Notes under the pieces: model-generated
What the model saw: the letters and a program-made list of their open reading frames with translations, nothing else
What the model was told of the DNA's origin: nothing
The model's database searches: none
Program-made: the position numbers and the translations under genes
From: Phoronis australis
Lineage: Eukaryota; Phoronida; Phoronidae
Assembly: GCA_002633005.1 (NCBI GenBank)
Contig: NMRA01000853.1
Coordinates: forward strand, 47,933 to 111,932
Direction: 5' to 3'
DNA length: 64,000 nucleotides
In this document: positions 1 through 11,690 of the stretch, piece by piece
How the letters are laid out: each line of letters opens with the position of its first letter
Numbering within the stretch: position 1 is the first letter of the stretch

Positions 1-97
1 GCGTTGACTTTACCGTGCGAATCTGTTCTATTCTACTTTTGTTTTGTGCTGTTTTTCAACAATTGTCGCCACCACTTTCCATCGGCGAGTATTCTGC

Positions 98-993
98 NNN
101 NNNNNNNNNNNNNNNNNNNNNNNNNNNNNNNNNNNNNNNNNNNNNNNNNNNNNNNNNNNNNNNNNNNNNNNNNNNNNNNNNNNNNNNNNNNNNNNNNNNN
201 NNNNNNNNNNNNNNNNNNNNNNNNNNNNNNNNNNNNNNNNNNNNNNNNNNNNNNNNNNNNNNNNNNNNNNNNNNNNNNNNNNNNNNNNNNNNNNNNNNNN
301 NNNNNNNNNNNNNNNNNNNNNNNNNNNNNNNNNNNNNNNNNNNNNNNNNNNNNNNNNNNNNNNNNNNNNNNNNNNNNNNNNNNNNNNNNNNNNNNNNNNN
401 NNNNNNNNNNNNNNNNNNNNNNNNNNNNNNNNNNNNNNNNNNNNNNNNNNNNNNNNNNNNNNNNNNNNNNNNNNNNNNNNNNNNNNNNNNNNNNNNNNNN
501 NNNNNNNNNNNNNNNNNNNNNNNNNNNNNNNNNNNNNNNNNNNNNNNNNNNNNNNNNNNNNNNNNNNNNNNNNNNNNNNNNNNNNNNNNNNNNNNNNNNN
601 NNNNNNNNNNNNNNNNNNNNNNNNNNNNNNNNNNNNNNNNNNNNNNNNNNNNNNNNNNNNNNNNNNNNNNNNNNNNNNNNNNNNNNNNNNNNNNNNNNNN
701 NNNNNNNNNNNNNNNNNNNNNNNNNNNNNNNNNNNNNNNNNNNNNNNNNNNNNNNNNNNNNNNNNNNNNNNNNNNNNNNNNNNNNNNNNNNNNNNNNNNN
801 NNNNNNNNNNNNNNNNNNNNNNNNNNNNNNNNNNNNNNNNNNNNNNNNNNNNNNNNNNNNNNNNNNNNNNNNNNNNNNNNNNNNNNNNNNNNNNNNNNNN
901 NNNNNNNNNNNNNNNNNNNNNNNNNNNNNNNNNNNNNNNNNNNNNNNNNNNNNNNNNNNNNNNNNNNNNNNNNNNNNNNNNNNNNNNNNNNNN
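98..993. other. assembly gap (run of N)
   Basis: 896 consecutive unknown bases. Any missing upstream exons of Dae4 gene 1 (exons A and B of its first visible module, linker, signal peptide) would lie here or left of the window. Open frames running through the gap are meaningless. Confidence 0.99.
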
Positions 994-1733
994 ACGCAGC
1001 AACAGTGTGGCATGTTGACTGACTAGTAAATGAAAGCAAACGACGACGTAACTTAACACAACCGAGGTAGAACAATGACTGACTTGGCAGCTCTCACAGT
1101 CAGACTATATGAAAAGAAATTGGCGCGAAATGCTTGCCTCCTAAAACGTCACTTCCGGAGTAGCGGACGAGTAATTAACAAAATTACGAAAAGCTGTAAT
1201 TAAGTGGAAAATATATCTAGGATAACCAACCAACCTTATTTTAGCTCAAAATGACATGAAAAAAGGTTGCCTTCGCCTTTAAAAAGTTGGGCTTCTTGTT
1301 TGCCGAACGCTTGGTGACTACAAGTAATAACTTTCAAGTTATATGGCTTTAAAAACATATTTTGTCCTGTTTAGCAGGTCTCATAATATTCCTTACAGCT
1401 ACGAGTTCTATTTCCATTACCGGCTCAAGTCACTCTGCGCCATTTTCGAATACGCAATTTTAAAGTACATCTAGGACAACCCCAATAAACTTTTGAAGCG
1501 TTTTCTTGAGTAGCTGGTGTTTTCGGGTTTCTTGTTGGTAACTGAACTAAAACCATATCACTGTAAGGAATATTTAGAGACCAATTTCATGACAGCAAAA
1601 ATCCTAATTCGGTTTTCGTTTTAAACAGCGAAACAGGGCGAAATGCATCTTTAACACTATGATTTTAATTATAAATTAAAAAATATTGCTGAAATTATAT
1701 CTGTTGACTGCCACGATTGTCAATATATTTCAG
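994..1733 (+). other. intron upstream of the first visible Dae4 exon
   Basis: No coding exon is seen here. From about 1,290 to 1,733 the sequence aligns by eye with 47,060-48,071, the intron before exon C of domain 1 in Dae4 gene 2, but it lacks the MITE found there at 47,244-47,707. Exon B of this module is not found between 994 and 1,290, so it is either in the gap or farther upstream. The acceptor is a pyrimidine-containing tract ending CAG at 1,731-1,733. Confidence 0.6.
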
Positions 1734-1899
1734 GGAAAGAAAGGAATCATTACATTCCGCCACTGCACCTGGAAGAACAACCCCAAGCATCCCACAGGAC
1801 ATATCGATTTGTGGGACGGCAAGAACTGTAGAAACAAGTGTTACTTCAAAGAGTGTAAAGAGTATTGCTTATTCGAGATCCCCAAACCAAAAGCCTTCG
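1734..1899 (+). other. exon C of an upstream Dae4 module (gene 1)
   Basis: The exon starts in phase 0 with GGA-AAG-AAA-GGA (GKKG) and ends in phase 1 at TTC-G before a GTGAGT donor. It encodes the GHIDLWDG His motif and the CRNKC loop. It splices in frame to exon A at 2,030 (G+AA = Glu), which shows that at least two amidase modules sit in one polypeptide. Its sequence and upstream intron resemble exon C of domain 1 in gene 2 more than that of domain 2. Confidence 0.85.
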
Positions 1900-4321
1900 G
1901 TGAGTATCTTAAAAGTCAAGTTAACTGCATAATGGCAGAGTGAATATTTATTAGACTCTCATGAACCTGAACAATGCCTTGAACGTTTTGGTGTTACTTA
2001 TTACACTTGTGTGTCTACTGTATTCACAGAACCCAAGTTTAATGACATCTGGAAGAAGTATCCGAATCCGAAGATTAAGAAACCCGCCATGTGGAAAAAA
2101 GCTGGGTTTGATCAGAAGTATCTATCACACTGGGACACCTGTGGACTGAGGTTTAGTTACGCCACCTATAGTTTAGGTAAGTGCCCGTATTGCATTGACA
2201 ACCAGTCAGAGTCTCATCAGGCACTACACACACCCGTTAGATGTTAAATTGGCTGTTAAAGATAGGACATCTGTTGGCTCATTTGTTGACTAACATACTT
2301 TACTGCCGAACGTATACAATGCAGTCGTACCGCCGAGGGCTGTCGTTCTGAATAGCAGTTTCCATGTAAGTGACTGTGTTTACCCTGAACCCGCGTTTGT
2401 GTGAATTGCGTTGAGCGTACCACGATCGTTTGAGACATCTACTAGTTTTTACGGTTTTGCTCCGAGTGAATTTGAATCATGTTATAAACTGTTTCTGATG
2501 ATACGATTGTCAAGTGCGCATGTCTATACGTGCGTTGTTACGTGCTGCATGGAAGAATTGCAATAAACCAGCAAACTTCGATATGTCTGTTTTGAGCGCG
2601 AGACGAGCTTTTTGAGAGACGTGGCAACCGTTTCACTGGCTTTGGTGAAGCTTTGATGAGGTGGGAAAAATTGCCACGCCTTGTTAAAGATGCGCAGGTT
2701 AAGGTAATTGTCAACCTTCGTGAAGCCTTTTTTAGATTCTATAAAACAACTTAACTGTATTTTTAAATGCTTGTCTTAAAGCGTGACTGCTCTTTTTGCG
2801 AAAGTTATCAATTTTAATTTAAACATGTATTTCTAGAAAATCTGACATTTGAAATACAATCGCACTTGTTCTTATTGCCAAATACACAGGGAGGTGTGTC
2901 TCAGTTTTTCATGTATTCAAAAAAAAAACAGTGAAATCTTTGTTGTTGGACGGAAAACGAAATATCGGGGATTTTTTTCCTCGGTCATCGAATCAACCAA
3001 GGCATTCAAGAGAAATCGACGTCCAAACCTTTTAAAGCGGCGAAAATCAAAAGACCTAGAATTGCCTGACGAAGGTTTTCCAGGTATTTGGAATTGATTG
3101 AAGTCGTTCAAAACAACTTGCATATTCATGTAATGCGTTTAAAGAAATATTATAGAAGAAATGAAAACATTCCACGAAAGTTGGAAATTTCCAAACATAT
3201 TTTCAAATTTTAAAGAATGTGTCTATGGAAGAGTGTGACAAATAACAATGGCCAATAATAACCATTAGTGATATTAGTAGTAGTATTAGTAATAGTATTA
3301 GTAATAGTATTAGTAATAGTCCTGTTGGGATATACCGATGATTATTGCATTTTAAGTTTATTTCCATGCAGTTTAGACTGACATGAACTATTTTTAAGAG
3401 GTGTAGATAACCCATAGCATTCAGATATAAGCATGCTCAAGAGAGTTCCCTTTTTTAATACATTTCATTTCAAGAAAAACAGATAATTTTATTATTGAAA
3501 TTACATCTTTAGTTCTACTTTAAAATGAAATACAGGCTTTGGTGAACACTCGGCGATGGGTACCACAATTTATGCTATGAACAGTTAACAGAGCTGATGT
3601 TGACCACTCCGTTCCTAATGACATCATGCCTGTCGTTTCTTGTTTTACTGCAGGCTACACGATTGGCATAACGAAAGCCGATAATTGTAACTGGTCGGGT
3701 TTTAAGAACAAACGGGGTCAGAAATACATCATCAGGGCGGACACTTGGCATTGTTATCTGACGAAGATACTCAAGAAACCACTGTGTGTGAAAAACAGAG
3801 CAAAGTTGCAGGTAATTCTCAAATTTTTTTCGGATTTCATCAAGTGTTGTTTTCTCTGAAGTTATTGATCCTTTTCCTATGTGCATGGTTCTCAGTGTGG
3901 AGTCGAAGACATTTTGTTTACCAAGCTGGATAAAAATATTCAATGCGTGTAGGACTTCGTCTGTGATATATCTGGTTCAGTTTCCCTCTCGGTACCTGTA
4001 CGTTAATTACGTGCTCATTTCGCATACTTACGTTATTGCGCACGTCCAAAATTATTCATAAAATTATGTCTTGTGTTTGTCTTATAGCGCGTTTTCAAAT
4101 TTCTTAGCGAAGCCAATAATGAAATTTCTCGCACAAATGTTATCATAAAGCAACTGTTGTTTCAGGGAAAGAAAGGGATTATAACGTTCCGCCACTGTGC
4201 TTGGAAACAAGACCCCAAGCATCCCACAGGGCATGTCGACGTGTGGAATGGGAAGAAATGCAGAAACAAGTGTTATTTCGACCAGTGCAAGGAGTTCTGC
4301 TTGTTTGAAATTTCGAAATAA
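1734..4321 (+). CDS. Dae4-family amidase gene 1, 3' part (partial, at least two domains)
   Basis: A spliced gene whose 5' end is missing. Exons are 1,734-1,899 (C of an upstream module), 2,030-2,176 (A), 3,654-3,811 (B) and 4,166-4,321 (C, TAA at 4,319-4,321). All introns are GT-AG; phases are 1 (C/A and A/B) and 0 (B/C), and one frame runs through all four exons. Exon A carries the catalytic-type motif DTCGLRFSY (Cys codon 2,140-2,142). The two C exons carry GHIDLWDG and GHVDVWNG, with the catalytic-type His, followed by a C-x3-C loop. These are the Cys and His motifs of the bacterial type VI amidase Tae4, an NlpC/P60-like enzyme that cleaves peptidoglycan stem-peptide crosslinks; eukaryotic homologues are called Dae. 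The final C exon ends in a short FEISK tail. The protein is probably secreted, by analogy with gene 2, whose signal peptide is visible. Introns and eukaryotic repeats argue against bacterial contamination. Confidence 0.87.
3265..3320. repeat. TAG/TAA-rich simple repeat
   Basis: An imperfect tandem of ATTAGTAATAGT-like units lies inside the A/B intron of gene 1. The matching intron of gene 2 (50,181-51,597) does not have it. Confidence 0.8.
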
Positions 4322-4484
4322 CTGTTTCCGTGACTTCACGATCTCACTTGATTATCGTTCATGTAGAATCTGAACATGCTACTTAACTGACCTATAGGCC
4401 ACGTGACAAGTTTGAATATAGTGGCTTTCGCGCTTCCTTCTTACTTGGCAATTTGAGCTGCGTTTGCTTAAACCCTCCATCTGA

Positions 4485-4490
4485 AATAAA
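4485..4490 (+). promoter_or_regulatory. polyadenylation signal AATAAA of Dae4 gene 1
   Basis: A canonical AATAAA lies about 165 bases after the TAA stop and is followed by an A-rich stretch. An identical site occurs in the duplicated copy at 5,249-5,254. Confidence 0.6.
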
Positions 4491-4511
4491 CAAAAAAACA
4501 AACAACAAGAN

Positions 4512-5085
4512 GCATTGTTATCTGATGAAGATACTCAAGAAACCACTGTGTGTGAAAAACAGAGCAAAGTTGCAGGTAATTCTCAAAATTTTTTCAGATT
4601 TCATCAAGTGTTGTTTTCTCTGAAGTGATTGATCCTTTTCCTATGTGCATGGTTCTCAGTGTGGAGACAACGACATTTTGTTTACCAAGCTGGATAAAAA
4701 TATTCAATGCGTATAGGACTTCGTCTGTGATATATCTAGTTCAGTTTCCCTCTCGGTACCTGTACGTTAATTACGTGCTCATTTCGCACACTTACGTTAT
4801 TGCGCACGTCCAAAATTATTCATAAAATTATGTCTTGTGTTCGTCTTATAGCGCGTTTTCAAATTTCTTAGCGAAGCCAATTATGAAATTTCTCGCACAA
4901 ATGTTATCATAAAGCAACTGTTGTTTCAGAGAAAGAAAGGGATTATAACGTTCCGCCACTGTGCTTGGAAACAAGACCCCAAGCATCCCACAGGGCATGT
5001 CGACGTGTGGAATGGGAAGAAATGCAGAAACAAGTGTTATTTCGACCAGTGCAAGGAGTTCTGCTTGTTTGAAATTTCGAAATAA
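4512..5085 (+). pseudogene. duplicated 3' exons of Dae4 gene 1 (partial B, C)
   Basis: A partial exon B (4,512-4,575) and a full exon C (4,930-5,085, TAA at 5,083-5,085) repeat 3,748-3,811 and 4,166-4,321. There is no exon A and the 5' half of exon B is missing, so this cannot make a complete domain. The first codon of exon C reads AGA instead of GGA, turning the opening GKKG into RKKG. The His motif GHVDVWNG is intact. This is probably an assembly duplicate or the other allele rather than a separate gene. Confidence 0.8.
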
Positions 5086-5274
5086 CTGTTTCCGTGACTT
5101 CACGATCTCACTTGATTATCGTTCATGTAGAATCTGAACATGCTACTTAACTGACCTATAGGCCACGTGACAAGTTTGAATATAGTGGCTTTCGCGCTTC
5201 CTTCTTACTTGGCAATTTGAGCTGCGTTTGCTTAAACCCTCCATCTGAAATAAACAAAAAAACAAACAACAAGA

Positions 5275-7620
5275 GTGTAACTAATGTCGACCAGCGTCAC
5301 CTCATGGGTATAACATAACTGTACAACTCTTTGGGTTGTGTGTAATTCTCATGTAATTCTAAGGACACATAGTCATTGTTTGCTGTTATACAGGGGAGAA
5401 GAGTCAACAAGTGCGGAAGGAGGACGACGATAATTCTTAGCAAAAATAATGAAACTTTTTTAGGTTTTATTGTGCACGATAACTCTTATAGGGACGCTCC
5501 TTTCACGAGGGCCAACAGAATTAATGGCTAGCCTCTTTTCATGCTATCCAGGTTCTTTATATCAGTTGCGCTTATAAAACTGTTCAAAGTGAAGCGTTTT
5601 ATTGCACTTGGCTTTTAGTGACTAAATGCATATAACGAAAACATGTAAGCTTAACATGCTGTTGCCGTTTATTTTAAAGTTCATAACTCAGTTCCCTGAT
5701 TACCTGTTTTGTGAATACGCCAAACCATAAAACTATCATTAGAAAGCACGTTGTACGAATTTAGTCAACTCGGGAAACACCTTATTGTCAATAACTGTTG
5801 GGCCCCTGTTTAAACCGTCTTGCCATCAATTTTCGTTTGGAAAACTTTAGAAATGTCTTATTCAATATCTCGGGTTATAGGAAGCTAAAATAAGTGTCAT
5901 TTCAAGCAAAAATGTATCTTCTTTTAGAGCAGGGTATGCATTGACCTATAGGCCCAAATAGAACTTGAAATTGTTTTTGCCATTCGTTCTACTATCGTAC
6001 AAACTTATGCTTTGTGTATGTTATTGTGAGCTCGTGTGTATCATGATCTCGTTGGGACATTCCCAGATGAAATGAATTCTCGATAGGATATGACAGCAGT
6101 ATTCCTATGTATGTGGGACAACCTATATTTATACGTCATATGCTCGCCACTTATACCATATCCACGGGCTTATTAGAAAAGCCCACTGATGTACAGTGCA
6201 CACCGAAATTTGGGTAAGATGTCTCCTCTAAGTCTGGTTCGATTTCTATAATGTGGTAAGGGACAGCTCATTGGACTTGAGCGCCTGTACTTTTAGTAGA
6301 TAGTCCAGAAGTTCGAGCCCCGGTCGGACAGAGCTCTTTTCAGACTTAACTAAAGCTCATGTACTGTGACCAACATATGTCGTGGAAGAAGACTAATAAA
6401 TCTTACTTATACCATATCAACGCTCTGATTTATGACAGCAAAATCATATAATAGATACTTAACTTTAGTTCGTTCACCAGAAAAATATCAAAAATAATTT
6501 CGAGTTCGATTTTGAGTCTGGAAATTAGACATCGTTCCTGATTATGCAGTGATAAGTGTTCCAAAAGTTTGAATGAAAATTGTTAAGAGTAACACGTTTC
6601 ACTTTCACCTGACCGTCATGTGAAGTGGTTACAGAACCGGATATGTAACCGCAAAGCACCAAATAACGTTTTTGTTTTGAACCATTTTTGGAAGAAACTT
6701 TAACTTTACCTTTTCACAAACTTGTAGAACATCGACACTTTCACTACTTCTCAGCTACGAGGGAAAATTTATTCAACCTGAAATTAACTTCGTTGATACG
6801 ACTGAAATTACTTCAGCTGAATGCATATGGAAGACGTAACAAAGTATTTTGTTGTAGTGTGCAGTTAGCTAAATAGGAGCAAACGTACGCTACCAATAGT
6901 TTTAGACATGAGCTTAAACTGGTGTGTCGCTAATGTATCATGCTCTACGAAAAGGTGCCAAGATATTTTTTCTTTTTCTAGTTTCGATTTATTTTAATTT
7001 GATGAATCAGTGCTCACAGACGTGAACAGTTACTAGCTACACGAGAATCCAAATCGGCAACAACAAATTTCGAAATTCAATGAATTAAGCCATTGTCTGA
7101 AGGCTATGCTTTCTAAGTGTGACGAAAGGTAGCACTGTGCGCTGATCATGTAACACGACTTCTCATTGGTTGGTGATCCATATTCAAACATTCCGAGTGC
7201 TTGATGCTGAGAAACGCGTCATTTTTTGCTCCATCTATAGAGAAACGCTTTTAAAATGCTTTTGTGGCTCGCGGTTGAAGAAACCAGAACTAAATCGATG
7301 CATTACACACAAGTTTGTATTTTTGACACACTGTAGTTTTGCTGTTCATTGTCGTACCATATCAGGGGCATAGCCACCAAAAACGCAACTATACACGTGC
7401 GTCTTGAACAAGAATGGAATAAATTTTATTTTCTTGTGTTTTGCTATTTATTGAATAGGCAAACGTGTAATATAGAAACGGAAACCAGCATGTAATGATG
7501 CAACATCCAAATTCCTGTTATAATTGATCATGGATTGACAGACATTCGCATCACAGGCAAGCAAACTGTATTCATTACCTAGAATCACCACACCACAACG
7601 CCACAGAATTGTTATTAAAA
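5275..7620. other. 3' flank of gene 1 and non-coding DNA
   Basis: From 5,275 to about 5,690 the sequence matches the flank after gene 2 (about 52,560-52,960), so the paralogous block extends beyond the coding region. The rest is AT-rich, with no convincing exon; one tRNA-like SINE remnant lies at 6,250-6,333. Confidence 0.5.
6250..6333 (+). repeat. tRNA-like SINE remnant
   Basis: A box-A-like GGACAGCTCATTGGACTTGA is followed about 40 bases later by a good box B, GTTCGAGCCCC (6,311-6,321). That is the spacing of an internal RNA polymerase III promoter. The acceptor stem is not convincing, so a SINE or tRNA pseudogene is more likely than a working tRNA. Confidence 0.45.
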
Positions 7621-9250
7621 TTTGCCATTCGTCTTTAAAATATTCTTCATTTCCTTATATTTAAGCTTTTTTAAGTAATAAGTTAATTCAGACTTAAAAA
7701 TTGCGACCCATGGCACTTGGTACTTCATTTGGAGGGAAAATATGTATTTTGATAAAAGCATTCAGTGACTTAAAACTGCACCCACTTTAATCCAAATGTG
7801 ACAGTGAAAGCATCCAAATTAGGTTTTGAACATTTCTCTACACAAAAAGGAAATTCGGAAATACTTTCCCAAAAAGCAATGTTCTCTGGCTTTGCAGGAC
7901 AGAAGCTTCATCAATCAGACTCTTTAGCCCCTATTTGCAAGAATAACTTATTTGTTCCAATTGTTCTATGGACATCTGTATAGTAGCCACTTTAGACATT
8001 CATTGTTCACTAGGCTAAAGTCAAAAGCATAAATAACTTGCAATTCGGGGTTTGATTTAATGTTAACTCCAAAACCAGTTTCCCATTTTCGTTTTTGTGT
8101 AATTTTATAAGAAAGCGCCGTGTAAAATGCCCGAATACCCTTATTATCACATAGCATTTTTGGCCCATCAATGGAAAAAGTGGAAACTTTATTTGAAAAG
8201 GATTTATCTCTTTCGACGATAAATAATAGAATTTGCATTAAGGAATTGAGTACATCTCGACAGAAATAATTCTTACATCCATCAGCTAGTCTTAAAGTAG
8301 GCATCCCCCATCTTGCTGAAATGCACTTTGTTCTTCAAATAGTGGAAATAAATAATTTCTTTCCACTAAGAACCAGTATTTTGTAAAACTTTACTATGCT
8401 ATTTCCAATGATATGTTGAAAGAGTCAACATGTATCATATTTACTCAGTCTACTTTTGGACAAATTTTGACATAACAAACGTCGAGAGATTTTTTTCATT
8501 TTTGTATCCCCATGTAAATTTGTTGAACAAACGTTCAGTTTTGTGCACGGTTTCTCTTTTTTGGGAGACGACAACCTTAAGAACAAAGGTGTCAATTTAC
8601 AAGTTGACAAGGATTTAACCGCAAATTTTTCCTACTACCGTCGGGAGTTTCTTGGACGAAAATCCTGTATCTTTTTCTATTTCATGCAGGTTTTCAGAGT
8701 AGCTGTCTTCAATTGTTTTGGAAAGGTCTACACACAGTATATTCCCATCTTTTTGAAGCCACTTGTTCAATTAATTAGCACCTATCCACGCACAGTATGT
8801 TTTTCAATCTTGGGCATTAGGCCGAAGAACTTGTCAGAAGATTTGTCAGAACCACCAAGAACACTAAGTTGGTCGTCTGCATTAACTTATTTTCGAGGTC
8901 ACCAACCCTGAGCCCCCTTATGCCTTTTTTTCCTGAACAATACTCCTGAAATTACACAGTGCATAGGTAAGGAGATAAAGGGTCCCCATGCTTGCAGGTT
9001 TATGAATTTTAAAAAACTGTGAAGTTATTCCATCTTGCATGACGCACAAGCTTGATCCTTAGTTAAGAATTTTAGCCACTTGCAAAATATATCACCAAAC
9101 ACCAAACGTTTCACAAATACAATCCCATGTTAATGAATGAAAAGATTTTTCAAAGTCGATCAATGTTGTCAAACTTGGGATATTTTTCAGTAAAAGACAG
9201 AATATCACATAGTGTTGTGGTATTCTATTTAATAAATCGTCCAAGGAGAA
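7620..9250 (-). pseudogene. L1/Tx1-like LINE reverse transcriptase, degenerate
   Basis: Read on the minus strand, broken frames show reverse-transcriptase blocks in the right order. Around 9,130-9,200 there is LIDFEKSFHSLTWD, matching the catalytic-block pattern DFEKAFDS. Around 8,990-9,060 a block resembles the following INGxxS/xxGxRQGDP region. Around 8,880 NADDQLSVLGGSDK is the (Y/F)ADD block. The C-terminal part runs on to about 7,620. Many stops and frameshifts are present. The endonuclease half may be the same-strand piece at 11,690-12,790, split off by about 2.4 kb of other sequence. Confidence 0.7.
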
Positions 9251-9667
9251 ATACAGAGTGGCCCATCAGTATATTCTCATTCTAACGGCTAAACACGCAG
9301 AAAGAATTTCACAAATTTCATTTAGTTACGACACTGGACGACAGTTCGGCAAAAACTCACGAGGTTTATTGCACTAAAAGAGTGTCATTAAAGCGTCCTT
9401 TAAAGACAACCTCCAGCGGCTAAAACACCTTTTTGACACCAGATATGCTAGTATTGTTCATAAAGAATATTGTTTTTGCTTCTTACATACCACGGAAAGT
9501 AATTAATTGCAGCGCAAATTACACCGCTCATAATCCGTAGCCCCTCAACCAATCAGCGTAAAGTTGTTCACATGACATCGTGGCCACGAAATTACTCGGA
9601 AGCCACACTGCGTAACAGCTGAGTGCCACTTTGTAGACGTTCTTTACTTGTCGATCTCTGGGCTAAA

Positions 9668-9795
9668 ATGCCGCGTTGCGGGGTGTGCGGGTGTAGCAAT
9701 GTCAGCGGCAATGACATACATATGCACAACTTCCCCACCGATCACGTTGTGTGCCGTGCGTGGAATAGATTTGTATCCACGACAAGGACTGGTGA
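9668..9795 (+). pseudogene. THAP-domain N-terminal half (exon or remnant)
   Basis: An ATG opens MPRCGVCGCSN, matching the THAP start (Cys, four residues, Cys), followed by HNFP and a conserved-type Trp in RAWNRF. THAP domains are C2CH zinc-binding DNA-binding modules found in P-type and some hAT-type transposases and in host genes. The second half (Cys-x2-His) is not present nearby: the frame ends soon after a weak possible donor at about 9,796. It sits in the insert that splits the L1/Tx1-like LINE, so it is probably transposon-derived. Confidence 0.55.
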
Positions 9796-11690
9796 CAAAG
9801 TTACCGATCAGCAAGATCAGTTCTAGACTAGGTGCAAAGCTGTATACAAAATCAACAGCTTTGAGCCGATGTGGATAAAAATGACGAAAAAAAATCTGAC
9901 TAAGAAGTAGTGTCATTAAAAGCTGCACCACTCCTTGAGTAAACCAAATTATTTATCGGTATTGCAAAAATTATCGTTCTGCCGCTCATCTACTGCTAAA
10001 ATTGAAGTGCGATCTTGTAAGTCGGCTTTCGGCGATTACGTCACCGGACCTGAACAGTTTCTTTTCCCCGGTTTATTCTTCTATCAACTGTTCTTTGCTG
10101 CCACGATGTTGCGTACAGTCACAACAAATCGTCGGAACTGGTTTCATTTCGTTATAAGTTTTTAGTATTTTTAAGACCAGCAAACCGAATGTTAGAACAA
10201 ACTTTACTGCTGCGAAGCTGTCATCATGTCCCAACGAGCGTACTGTTTTCAAAACGACAACAGACTTTCTTCGTTAAAATTGGCGGAGAGTAATGCTAGA
10301 AAATGACGTTTATTAGACTGTTTTTCACTTAAACGACTGGCAACGGGCAAGGTGAGTGTTCGAATTGTCTCCCAGATTTTGCATGCACCCCGTCGGTCGT
10401 TGGCTCTTCGATATAAGTTTCACGACGAGGTGATTAACACAACTCATACCCGGCCTGTATGAAATTTCGAGGTCTAACGAAGCTCAATTCACAGTGTTAC
10501 CTAGCTGTATTTTGGCGATAGTCTTCAAACATCTAGTTGGCTGGCTACAAAAAAATCTGCAGTACGCACTTCGACGTTTCGTGTTACTGTTCCGGCCAAT
10601 CCGGCCCAAATCGAAATATTCTGCCTGATTTGGGTCGTTCCCGTAGGCCTAACGGAACTTGAATGCTGAATTTAAAACGTTCAATTGATTATAAATTCTT
10701 ATAATTCGGTATGTTTTCATGCAATCCAGACTTTATTTCATGGTTTTAATTTATTACACACACTCACAACAACTAAATTTTCGATCTTTTGAGGTTGCTC
10801 TAGTCAAAAAGGCGGCGATTATGGGTTGCAGCATTTCAAGGCGAATTATTTTGAAAATTGAGTTTGTAATATAAAATTTTCAATGAATTTGAATGTAATT
10901 GCTTTGTACGAAAAGATCAAGCTGGTAAGTGTTGTAACGTTTCCACGTAATTTGCACCAAATTAAGCGGCTTATTGTCGTCTAGTCCAACACGGGACACA
11001 CACTCGACAGCGGCCCGTATCGGAATCGCGCAACATTCACACCTTCGGCTTCAAAAAGCATGAATGCGAAGTTCCTAACATCAAAAGTTTTGTATCAAGC
11101 AAAATACACTTTATAATAAACATTGCGAAATTGCCTGATAACAATTCGGACCGTCGAAGCGTTTTGTTTTTCCGGCTGTTTCGGCGACCCCAGTCACACT
11201 CCCGGGGATTCCCATACGGGCCCGTATTAGAATGTGTGCTAAATAATTGAATAAAAAATTCTAAATGTGCTGATTTTGATCAATTTTAATATTAATTGAC
11301 ATGAAATGAACATTTAAGGTGTTTCCTTGATTTTCCACGTATTTTGCACTAAATTAAACGATAAGTCATCGCTTAACGATGATGTCGTAGATTTCGGTTA
11401 GTGTACGCGCCATCTCAAGTTCTTTTTTGACGCTAAATGGGGTTCGTGATGGGACTACTGTATTATCAAAGGCCTACTTAATCAACGACTGGGGTATGCC
11501 ATGACACAGCATTTTGATGTGTTTTCATCAATAAATGTATTTTAGATATAAAACCTGTCATTTTGGCACCATATTAAGCCTTTAATTGTGAATTTGAAAG
11601 CACCCTAGTATCCAAACTCAGTGCTTAAAATAGAGAAGATGACCAACTCTTGAAAACATATGTGAACTCCTGCAGCAGTGAAATTGTCAA
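9796..11690. other. non-coding insert between LINE halves
   Basis: No coding exon is recognised. Phrases such as the one near 10,500-10,560 (TTGGCGATAGTCTTCA and relatives) recur near 27,045 and 33,975, which points to dispersed-repeat ancestry. Confidence 0.35.

Larger units (their letters stand above)
3748..5274. repeat. near-identical tandem copies 3,748-4,510 and 4,512-5,274, separated by one n
   Basis: The 763-bp copies have a constant offset of 764 bases and differ at only a handful of positions. Each contains the end of exon B, the B/C intron, exon C with its stop, and the 3' untranslated region with its AATAAA. The second copy begins abruptly in mid exon B right after the single n at 4,511. 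That is the pattern expected when overlapping contig ends or two haplotypes were joined without merging; a true duplication is less likely. Confidence 0.9.

Noticed and set aside
4-1075. Six open frames of more than 320 codons near the left end
   Set aside because: They consist almost entirely of the N run; unknown bases carry no stops.
3575-3943. 122-codon minus-strand frame
   Set aside because: It lies antisense to exon B of Dae4 gene 1, whose frame, phases and motifs are supported.
6250-6333. Functional tRNA gene
   Set aside because: Boxes A and B are visible but no acceptor stem or clean anticodon arm closes.
8543-8911. 122-codon plus-strand frame
   Set aside because: It is antisense to the LINE reverse-transcriptase blocks, which have a recognisable order on the minus strand.
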